The notes under the pieces were generated by a model, which saw only the letters and a program-made list of their open reading frames with translations, was not told the origin of the DNA and searched no databases. Shown one piece after another: positions 1-4,299 of a stretch of 5,235 nt of DNA. This DNA comes from Methanomethylovorans sp. PtaU1.Bin073 (GTDB taxonomy: Archaea > Halobacteriota > Methanosarcinia > Methanosarcinales > Methanosarcinaceae): NCBI GenBank assembly GCA_002067265.1, contig MVQW01000125.1, positions 1 through 5,235 on the forward strand. The letters run 5' to 3'. The position numbers and the translations under genes were made by a program. Within the stretch, counting starts at the first letter, position 1. The number at the start of each line of letters is the position of its first letter.

Positions 1-1191
1 TATGGTATCAAAGGAATTGCAGCATATGCATACCACGCTATGATGCTTGGACATACCAGTAAAAAAATAAATTCATTTTTAGAAGAAGCCCTTGTGTCAA
101 CCACAGATGACAGTCTGGATGATAAGAAGCTCATCTCATTGGTCCTAAAATGTGGGGAGATGGGTTTTGATGTAATGGCAGAACTCGATATGGCAAATAC
201 CACTGCATTCGGAAATCCGGAACCTACACAGGTCAATATTGGAACAAGAGACAAGCCTGGAATCCTTGTCAGTGGGCATGATCTGAATGACCTGAAACAA
301 CTATTGGATCAAACTGAGGGGACAGGTGTCGATGTTTATACTCATGGGGAAATGCTGCCTGCGAATTCATATCCTGAATTTAAGAAGTATGAACATCTGA
401 TCGGCAACTACGGCGGATCATGGTGGCGCCAGCAGCAGGAGTTCGAGAGCTTCAACGGACCAATATTGTTGACTACCAACTGCATAGTTCCTCCAAGAAA
501 GACCTATATTGACAGATTATACACCACAGGCCCCGTAGGTTATGATGGTGCCACACACATTGTGGCTGAAAATGGTAAGAAAGACTTTTCGGTTATCATC
601 GAGCAATCAAAGCAGTGCAAACCTCCGGTACAACTGGAAGAAGGCACCGTCATGACTGGATTTGCTTATAATTCCGTACTATCTAACGCGGACAAGATAG
701 TTAATGCCGTCAAAGCAGGCAAGATAAAGAAGTTCATTGTCATGGCAGGATGTGACGGACGTCACAAGGAGAGGCAGTATTATACGGATTTTGCAGAAGC
801 ACTGCCAAAAGATACGGTCATACTTACTGCCGGATGTGCAAAATATCGCTACAACAAACTTAATCTTGGGGACATTGATGGGATTCCAAGGGTACTGGAT
901 GCAGGACAGTGTAATGATTCATTTTCACTGATCGTCATTGCACAAGGACTCATGTCCAGACTTGGATTTACAGATGTTAACGAAGCACCTATCTCGTACA
1001 ACATCGCATGGTACGAGCAAAAAGCCGTCCTTGTGTTGCTAACCCTCCTAAGGCTCGAAATACATAATATTACTCTTGGTCCAAAGCTACCTGCATTTAT
1101 CTCACCGAATGTTCTCAATGTTCTGGTAGAGAAGTTCAATATAACACCGAACACTACTATAGAAGAAGATATGCAGAGACTCTTAAAGTGA
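1..1191 (+). CDS. hcp: Hybrid-cluster protein (Hcp, hydroxylamine reductase family), 5'-truncated
   Basis: The frame is open from the first base ([13 protein letters not shown]...) to TGA at 1189-1191, giving 396 visible residues; the first in-frame ATG at 40 is internal. Hcp is a cytoplasmic iron-sulfur enzyme that reduces hydroxylamine in vitro and is linked to nitric oxide/nitrosative stress. All C-terminal ligands of the hybrid Fe-S-O cluster are visible: His (277-279), Glu (349-351) in THGEMLP, Cys (481-483) in TTNCIVPP, the persulfide Cys (751-753) in AGCDGRH, Cys (835-837) in [10 protein letters not shown], Cys (910-912) in DAGQCND, and Glu and Lys (1015-1017, 1021-1023) in WYEQKA. Their spacing matches Desulfovibrio vulgaris numbering (H244, E268, C312, C406, C434, C459, E494, K496) except for four fewer residues between C312 and C406. 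By that register about 150 residues are missing, including the N-terminal Fe-S cysteines, so class I and class II cannot be told apart. The 'class III' internal deletion is not seen in the visible part. Identity is secure. Confidence 0.97.
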   Translation, partial: YGIKGIAAYAYHAMMLGHTSKKINSFLEEALVSTTDDSLDDKKLISLVLKCGEMGFDVMAELDMANTTAFGNPEPTQVNIGTRDKPGILVSGHDLNDLKQLLDQTEGTGVDVYTHGEMLPANSYPEFKKYEHLIGNYGGSWWRQQQEFESFNGPILLTTNCIVPPRKTYIDRLYTTGPVGYDGATHIVAENGKKDFSVIIEQSKQCKPPVQLEEGTVMTGFAYNSVLSNADKIVNAVKAGKIKKFIVMAGCDGRHKERQYYTDFAEALPKDTVILTAGCAKYRYNKLNLGDIDGIPRVLDAGQCNDSFSLIVIAQGLMSRLGFTDVNEAPISYNIAWYEQKAVLVLLTLLRLEIHNITLGPKLPAFISPNVLNVLVEKFNITPNTTIEEDMQRLLK

Positions 1192-1196
1192 ACTGC

Positions 1197-1217
1197 CACT
1201 CGGTCTTTAGCCGAGTG
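1197..1217 (+). terminator. Hairpin just after hcp, possible terminator
   Basis: A perfect inverted repeat, CACTCGG (1197-1203) and CCGAGTG (1211-1217) with a 7-nt loop, begins 5 nt after the hcp stop. Only a short AT run (ATATTTC) follows, so it may work as a terminator or as a 3'-end stabilising structure. It is visible directly; the function is inferred from position. Confidence 0.5.
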
Positions 1218-1259
1218 ATATTTCACAAATCTCCAGTACTGTTGGTAAATAATCATTCG

Positions 1260-1310
1260 GAATTTCATCAAAAGAAATTCTATTCATGAATTTATTTACT
1301 TTTGTCTTCT
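1260..1310. terminator. Second hairpin with T-rich tail in the convergent spacer
   Basis: GAATTTC (1260-1266) and GAAATTC (1274-1280) form a 7-bp stem with a 7-nt loop. A small palindrome ATTCATGAAT (1282-1291) and a T-rich stretch on the plus strand (about 1290-1310) follow. The site lies between the ends of convergent hcp and the acetyltransferase gene. T-rich runs are the main termination signal in archaea, so this is a plausible hcp terminator. Its role for the opposite strand is weaker, because the strand downstream of the acetyltransferase is A-rich here. Confidence 0.4.
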
Positions 1311-1328
1311 ATACCTATTGATGGAATC

Positions 1329-1937
1329 CTACTTTAATTGAGTGTCCGTAACATGCTTTTCTTTATGGGGGAATTGCTTTTCAAAATCCTCCAGCTCTTC
1401 ATTTCCAATTTTAAAAACTTCGTCCTCATAAAATTTTCCTGAAACATCCTTCAAGCTACCCTCGTAGAGTTCTAATGCCATAAAGGCATCCATATTTTCA
1501 CCCCAGGATGTCTGGATATTATATTCTTTAGCATTTACAAAACCAAAGCGTTGATAATAGTCAGGATTTCCAAAAATTATTATACCTTTATATCCCAGCT
1601 GCTTTGCCTTTTTGATAGAATGATTCATCAATAAAGAACCGATTCCTTGCTTTTGATATGATGGCAATACTGTAACCGGGCCCATACATAAAACTTCAGA
1701 TTCTTCATTTTCCTCATTTACTACCTTAGCTCTTGAATAGATTATATTGCCGACAATTGTATCCTTATCACATGCAATAAAATCCAGTTCTTTTACAAAT
1801 GCAGGTACTTTTCTTATTTTATGCACTACAAGATGTTCATCACATCCGGGCTTATATAGATCCCAGAATGCCTCCCTTGTCATATTTTCTACATATTTGA
1901 AGTCTTTTTCTTCTTCTGATCTGATAGAAATATTCAC
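1329..1937 (-). CDS. GNAT family N-acetyltransferase (YhbS/COG3153-like)
   Basis: Encodes 202 residues if the GTG at 1937-1935 is the start. An in-frame TTG at 1976 would add 13 residues, but the Shine-Dalgarno run (AAGGAAGGAG, 1956-1947) lies 9 nt before the GTG and inside that extension, so GTG is preferred. Members transfer an acetyl group from acetyl-CoA to an amine; the substrate of this subgroup is generally unknown. The acetyl-CoA-binding motif A is at residues 87-105 (GPVTVLPSYQ then QKQGIG, matching Q/R-x-x-G-x-G/A), and PDYYQRFGF (125-133) is the typical motif B block. The N-terminal FWDLYKPGCDEH and the C-terminal DAFMALELYEG are also characteristic of YhbS-like proteins. No membrane segment is seen, so it is probably cytoplasmic. 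It is transcribed alone, convergent with hcp and divergent from the small membrane protein gene. Family assignment is secure; the substrate is not inferable. Confidence 0.92.
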   Translation of the reverse strand: MNISIRSEEEKDFKYVENMTREAFWDLYKPGCDEHLVVHKIRKVPAFVKELDFIACDKDTIVGNIIYSRAKVVNEENEESEVLCMGPVTVLPSYQKQGIGSLLMNHSIKKAKQLGYKGIIIFGNPDYYQRFGFVNAKEYNIQTSWGENMDAFMALELYEGSLKDVSGKFYEDEVFKIGNEELEDFEKQFPHKEKHVTDTQLK

Positions 1938-1946
1938 TGTTATTGT

Positions 1947-1956
1947 CTCCTTCCTT
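1947..1956 (-). promoter_or_regulatory. Ribosome binding site deciding the GTG start of the acetyltransferase
   Basis: Read on the minus strand, AAGGAAGGAG precedes GTG (1937) by 9 nt. Its position sets the start at GTG rather than at the upstream TTG (1976), which has no comparable site. Confidence 0.8.
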
Positions 1957-2175
1957 CTAAAATAAATCCAGCTCAATATTAACAGGAAATCAGAGTTAAA
2001 TCCATTTTCATATCAAAATAAAAATCCTTTGCTCTATTTAACTGTTCACAATTCTCCCATAAGACTGTAGTATTTTTTCTATTTTCAATTAGCTCTTCAA
2101 TATCAAGTCAGAATTGAGTAAAACATCAGAAATATGGATACATTCAAATAAATTCTGTGTTGACATTAAATTAAA
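1957..2175. promoter_or_regulatory. Divergent AT-rich promoter spacer
   Basis: About 220 bases separate the divergent acetyltransferase (minus) and small membrane protein (plus) genes, so both promoters should lie here. On the plus strand, AT-rich candidates for a TATA box are AAATATGGATA (2130-2140) and TTCAAATAAATT (2143-2154); the first would give a leader of about 25-30 nt. On the minus strand, AT-rich stretches around 2010-2040 are possible but none is convincing. I see no coding sequence, tRNA or strong repeat. Confidence 0.45.
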
Positions 2176-2180
2176 AGAGG
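2176..2180 (+). promoter_or_regulatory. Ribosome binding site of the DUF4405-like gene
   Basis: AGAGG lies 7 nt before ATG 2188 and supports that start. Confidence 0.6.
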
Positions 2181-2187
2181 ATAACAA

Positions 2188-2481
2188 ATGAACAGGATGA
2201 AGCTTAATTACTCCGTAGATGTCATTTTGACCGTACTATTCTTGATAATTGCAGTTACAGGATTTGTTATGTTGTTTGTGATACCTTCAGGCGTGCCACG
2301 GGGAAGATATCAGGAATATTTAGGAATTACGAAAGCCACATGGACACTTATACATAACAGGTCAGCTATCATGATGACAGTTTTTACTGGAATACACCTT
2401 GCATTGCATAAAGGATGGATATACTGCGCTACTAAAAGCATTTTTAATAAACATGACAATGAATGCAGTGTTGATCGGTAG
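2188..2481 (+). CDS. Small two-helix membrane protein, DUF4405-like (cytochrome b-type fold)
   Basis: Encodes 97 residues from ATG at 2188, with AGAGG (2176-2180) 7 nt upstream, to TAG at 2479-2481. Two hydrophobic segments are visible, residues about 10-32 and 59-79, joined by a polar loop containing PSGVPRGRYQEYLG. The second helix carries the pattern I-H56-N-R-S then G-I-H70-L-A-L-H74-K-G-W-I. This resembles the H...H-x-x-L-H-W-x-W arrangement of DUF4405 domains, which are related to cytochrome b/FdnI-type heme-binding helices. Haem binding is therefore possible (H56, H70, H74) but is inferred, not shown. The Trp usually found after the last His is Lys here. There is no obvious partner gene nearby (no dehydrogenase or c-type cytochrome), and it appears monocistronic. 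It is expected in the cytoplasmic membrane. The membrane topology is clear; the DUF4405 assignment is from recalled family pattern and is likely rather than certain. Confidence 0.8.
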   Translation: MNRMKLNYSVDVILTVLFLIIAVTGFVMLFVIPSGVPRGRYQEYLGITKATWTLIHNRSAIMMTVFTGIHLALHKGWIYCATKSIFNKHDNECSVDR

Positions 2482-2494
2482 GTGAGATTCTAAT

Positions 2495-2526
2495 AGGTGC
2501 ATTTCACCTTATGAAGTAAAAAATAA
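2495..2526. terminator. Convergent spacer with small hairpin and T-tract
   Basis: Between the ends of the plus-strand membrane protein gene and the minus-strand unknown gene lies AGGTG (2495-2499) paired with CACCT (2505-2509) around a 5-nt loop. An alternative pairing of AGGTGA (2480-2485) with TCACCT (2504-2509) is possible. Reading the minus strand, the unknown gene is followed by TTATTTTTTAC (about 2526-2516) and then this hairpin. The T-tract is a plausible archaeal terminator for the minus-strand gene. Evidence is modest. Confidence 0.35.
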
Positions 2527-2553
2527 CGAGGAGATCAGCCATTTGCTTTGAAT

Positions 2554-3162
2554 TCAGGCATCTCCCGGAAACATATCGTTCAGGTAACTTGCCAGAACTT
2601 CTTCAACATTGGTGTCCTTGGCTGGTATTTTGCCACATTCCTGGGATTCCATTATGTATTTTGGGAATACGTAGATCCAGCCGCCTGTCATATCAATAAT
2701 AGAACGAAGTTTACTACCTCCTGCTTTTAGTGCAAATTTAAGTTGAGATAGATTAGACATATCTTCAGGAACCATCAGAACTATGGAACCAGTTAAGAAA
2801 TGGTAAATGAGAGCTTCTTTTATGGCAGGGTTGTAACTAATTGTGAATTTTGGATTGGCGGATGTATTTGTCTTGATTTCATCAAGAATCTCATCATAAC
2901 GGTCGCAGGTTCGGGTGAAGGGTGGAATGAATTGTACAGCCCTAGAATCTTCTATGAATGACAGAGAATTAGGGTTTTCTATGATCGTGGCTTGAATGTC
3001 AGATTCAGTGATACCGAAATATTTTGTATCTTCGAGTATCTGAGCCAAGGAGATCTTGAAAGTAAGAGGTTTTTCGTTGGTTCGGGAAGATGGTTTGCTC
3101 TCAGCATACAGGGAAATGTTTGCTTCGATCAGAGCGTGTTTTATGAGGACGGGTAATTTCAT
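2554..3162 (-). CDS. Hypothetical soluble protein of 202 residues, not recognised
   Basis: ATG at 3162-3160 is preceded by GGAG (3174-3171) at 8 nt; the frame ends at TGA (2556-2554). I do not recognise the family. The protein has no signal peptide, no clear membrane helix and no metal-binding Cys cluster (only two Cys, in FTRTCDRYDE and QECGK). It starts with MKLPVLIKHALIEANISLYAE, then has a charged, mixed alpha/beta-like body. A segment near residues 118-131 (EALIYHFLTGSIVL) is moderately hydrophobic and more like a buried helix or strand than a membrane span. The C-terminal third contains GGSKLRSIIDMTGGWIYVFP and an acidic tail ending MFPGDA. The good ribosome site, an upstream TATA-like sequence and ordinary amino-acid composition support a real gene; open frames on the other strand here (2548-2730, 3056-3256) look like shadows. 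Neighbours give no functional hint. Confidence 0.75.
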   Translation of the reverse strand: MKLPVLIKHALIEANISLYAESKPSSRTNEKPLTFKISLAQILEDTKYFGITESDIQATIIENPNSLSFIEDSRAVQFIPPFTRTCDRYDEILDEIKTNTSANPKFTISYNPAIKEALIYHFLTGSIVLMVPEDMSNLSQLKFALKAGGSKLRSIIDMTGGWIYVFPKYIMESQECGKIPAKDTNVEEVLASYLNDMFPGDA

Positions 3163-3170
3163 GATGAAGG

Positions 3171-3212
3171 CTCCTGAGAATAATGATATGCAACATCAAC
3201 TTTATAGTAAAT
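3171..3212 (-). promoter_or_regulatory. Promoter and ribosome site of the unknown 202-residue gene
   Basis: On the minus strand, ATTTACTATAAAG (3212-3200) resembles an archaeal TATA box. It would place the transcription start near 3180, giving a short leader of roughly 15-20 nt that contains GGAG (3174-3171). The ribosome site is convincing; the TATA call is by eye. Confidence 0.45.
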
Positions 3213-3363
3213 CAGATTTCTGCTTTACTGCATCTCTTCTCATCACCAAGCCCTAATATTTATAGATGCATAGAGATAGGAAAAGGAAAGACTTGTCTAA
3301 GGGCTCAGGAAGCTGAAATGCATCCCCTGGATAACGATGGTAAAATACTGAAAAGTGGCTAAG
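3213..3363. other. Spacer with no assigned gene; possible tiny plus-strand reading frame
   Basis: This spacer separates the promoter of the unknown gene from the terminator of the exported-protein gene. On the plus strand there is a TATA-like TAATATTTATAG (3254-3265), then AGGA (3307-3310) and an ATG at 3318. That ATG opens a 14-codon frame ending TAA at 3360-3362 (MHPLDNDGKILKSG). The same frame is open further upstream to at least 3240 without a stop. It could be a micro-ORF, the remnant of a lost gene, or chance. Nothing else is recognisable. Confidence 0.25.
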
Positions 3364-3399
3364 TACAAAAAATAAGAGCTCAGAAAAAAGAGAGCTCTT
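3364..3399 (-). terminator. Strong hairpin plus T-tract terminator of the exported-protein gene
   Basis: On the minus strand, 16 nt after the TGA, AAGAGCTC (3399-3392) pairs perfectly with GAGCTCTT (3381-3374) around a T-rich 10-nt loop. ATTTTTTGT (3373-3365) follows directly. An 8-bp stem with U-rich loop and tail is a convincing intrinsic-type terminator, and the T-runs also fit archaeal termination. Confidence 0.8.
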
Positions 3400-3415
3400 T
3401 GACAGTACGGTAGTT

Positions 3416-3925
3416 TCAAACATCAGTGTCTACGAAAGAGATCAGGTCACCCTCAAAGAGATACTCTGTTGGATGCCATCCTATCATCTTATTGCCGCAG
3501 CTAACATCTGATGAGAGGACAAGCCAGATCTTTGCACCACTGTTTTTATCCCCTTCAATTGGCAGATTTCCAGTATTAACAGATGCTGCAATGTTGACAT
3601 TCCCACCGTTATTGGATGTGCCAGAACCTAGACAGATCAGACCGGTTCCTGGCCATGGATCTGGATAATACATTAGAGTATAGTCAGTATCTGGCTCCAG
3701 ACCATGTCCATTAAAGACAAAACTAAACTCCGCTCCTGAACGTGTATAGGCCATCTTACCCCATGCACCATCTTCAACTATTGGCCAAGTACCAGATGGC
3801 ACTTTCTCGTAGAGATACAAGTGACCAATGTTGGACTTGCCGGCTGGCGCTGTTGGCCCTGCAATCACCACAGCTGCTGTTGCGATGAACATAAAACAGA
3901 CAGCCATAGCTAATGCTTTCTTCAT
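3416..3925 (-). CDS. Exported protein of unknown function with signal peptide
   Basis: Encodes 169 residues from ATG at 3925-3923 to TGA at 3418-3416. The start is chosen because AAAGGAGGTG (3943-3934) lies 8 nt upstream and a signal peptide begins exactly there; an in-frame GTG at 3994 would bury it behind 23 extra residues. Residues 1-22 (MKK, hydrophobic ALAMAVCFMFIATAAVV, then IA before GPTAP) form a Sec-type signal with likely cleavage after Ala22. The mature part has short alternating hydrophobic stretches rich in Gly, Asn, Asp, Trp and Tyr (GHLYLYEK, FSFVFNGHGLEPDTDYTLMYYPDP, AKIWLVLSSDV), suggesting a beta-sandwich. Two cysteines (C98, C143) could form a disulfide. No catalytic motif, anchor helix or sorting signal is seen, so it is probably secreted or held at the surface. 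By eye the gene is more GC-rich than its neighbours, which may hint at transfer or strong expression. It has its own promoter, structured leader and terminator. Function unknown. Confidence 0.85.
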   Translation of the reverse strand: MKKALAMAVCFMFIATAAVVIAGPTAPAGKSNIGHLYLYEKVPSGTWPIVEDGAWGKMAYTRSGAEFSFVFNGHGLEPDTDYTLMYYPDPWPGTGLICLGSGTSNNGGNVNIAASVNTGNLPIEGDKNSGAKIWLVLSSDVSCGNKMIGWHPTEYLFEGDLISFVDTDV

Positions 3926-3928
3926 GTT

Positions 3929-3947
3929 CCTTACACCTCCTTTAAGG
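3929..3947 (-). promoter_or_regulatory. Shine-Dalgarno held in a hairpin loop
   Basis: Read on the minus strand, CCTTA (3947-3943) and TAAGG (3933-3929) form a 5-bp stem whose 9-nt loop is exactly AAGGAGGTG, the ribosome site of the exported-protein gene. The ATG follows 3 nt after the stem. The loop position would display the site, or let a ligand or antisense sequence control it. The inverted repeat is seen directly; the role is inferred. Confidence 0.6.
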
Positions 3948-3963
3948 CTGGGTACTTCTGATG

Positions 3964-4061
3964 CACCCTTCCCTGGTGTTATGCGTCCCACCACGCAATA
4001 TTAGGCGCCCCTCCTCGGCGCCTTCATCCCAAAATTGGATGAACGTGAATTGCCTTCACGT
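3964..4061 (-). promoter_or_regulatory. Structured 5' leader: tandem hairpins upstream of the exported-protein gene
   Basis: In the order of the minus-strand RNA, five hairpins follow each other. (A) ACGTGAA/TTCACGT, 4061-4043, loop GGCAA. (B) TTCATCC/GGATGAA, 4043-4023, loop AATTTTG. (C) AGGCGCC/GGCGCCT, 4023-4003, loop GAGGAGG. (D) TGCGT/ACGCA, 3997-3982, loop GGTGGG. (E) CACC/GGTG, 3978-3964, loop AGGGAAG. A-C are perfect 7-bp stems standing end to end, each pair meeting at a single base. Loops C to E are purine-rich and C contains a GGAGG like the true Shine-Dalgarno. The TATA-like box at about 4090-4096 would start transcription just before hairpin A, so the element would fill most of the 5' untranslated region. 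It does not match a riboswitch class I can recall. It could control translation or stabilise the message, or instead be a DNA-level binding array. The stems are certain; the function is open. Confidence 0.6.
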
Positions 4062-4088
4062 AAAAATGATTAAAGATGTTGCTTGTTA

Positions 4089-4100
4089 CAATATATCTAG
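4089..4100 (-). promoter_or_regulatory. TATA-like box of the exported-protein gene
   Basis: Minus-strand CTAGATATATTG (4100-4089) fits an archaeal TATA element, with purine/A-rich CGAAAT upstream as a possible BRE. A start 22-27 bp downstream falls near 4065-4070, just ahead of the first leader hairpin. Called by eye. Confidence 0.5.
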
Positions 4101-4238
4101 ATTTCGGTTGGACATAGATTGAAGTTTTGAAACAAACAGAATAGTAAAAAATTATGGTCTTCTGTTAATATATACTCGCTGCTTTTCGGAGTAAGTATTC
4201 CTTCCTTCTTGTTGAATGACTCCTGTCTCTTAACAAAT
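4101..4238. other. AT-rich spacer with an inverted repeat next to a second TATA-like sequence
   Basis: No gene is seen between the exported-protein promoter and the synthetase terminator. AACAGAA (4135-4141) and TTCTGTT (4160-4166) form a 7-bp inverted repeat with an 18-nt spacer. The right arm overlaps TTAATATATAC (4165-4175), which looks like a TATA box in either direction; on the minus strand it could be an alternative upstream promoter. TACTC (4173-4177) and GAGTA (4189-4193) form a further weak 5-bp repeat. An operator is possible but not shown. Confidence 0.3.
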
Positions 4239-4278
4239 GATAAAGAAAAAATGATTGAAAGAATCACTTTTTCTTATC
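4239..4278 (-). terminator. Long imperfect hairpin terminator of the acyl-CoA synthetase gene
   Basis: On the minus strand, starting about 21 nt after the synthetase stop, GATAAGAAAAAGTGATT (4278-4262) pairs with AATCATTTTTTCTTTATC (4256-4239) around a 5-nt loop. The pairing has one bulged base and one G-U wobble. The descending arm supplies a T-rich run. Position and composition fit a terminator. Confidence 0.65.
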
Positions 4279-4299
4279 CTCTGTATCTAATATTTAGTA

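Noticed and set aside
849..1271. A 140-codon open frame on the minus strand opposite hcp
   Set aside because: It lies almost wholly antisense to the well-conserved Hcp sequence and has no ribosome site; it is a shadow of the real frame.
2548..2730. A 60-codon plus-strand frame opposite the unknown 202-residue gene
   Set aside because: It overlaps a longer minus-strand gene with a good ribosome site, and its composition reads as reverse-strand noise.
3290..3365. tRNA-like segment in the spacer
   Set aside because: No TPsiC-like GGTTCGA block, acceptor stem pairing or anticodon arm can be drawn.
3926..3994. A 23-residue N-terminal extension of the exported protein starting at GTG 3994
   Set aside because: It would place the signal peptide internally and ignore the strong Shine-Dalgarno 8 nt before ATG 3925; the GTG also lies within hairpin D.
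3929..4061. Match of the leader to a c-di-GMP-I (GEMM) riboswitch
   Set aside because: The minus strand holds GGGACGCA and GGCAA, loosely like GEMM pieces, but they are separated by two extra hairpins and the GNRA tetraloop/receptor arrangement is absent.
3964..4061. CRISPR array or mobile-element ends
   Set aside because: The hairpins have unrelated sequences and no regular spacers; there is no transposase, target duplication or cas gene.
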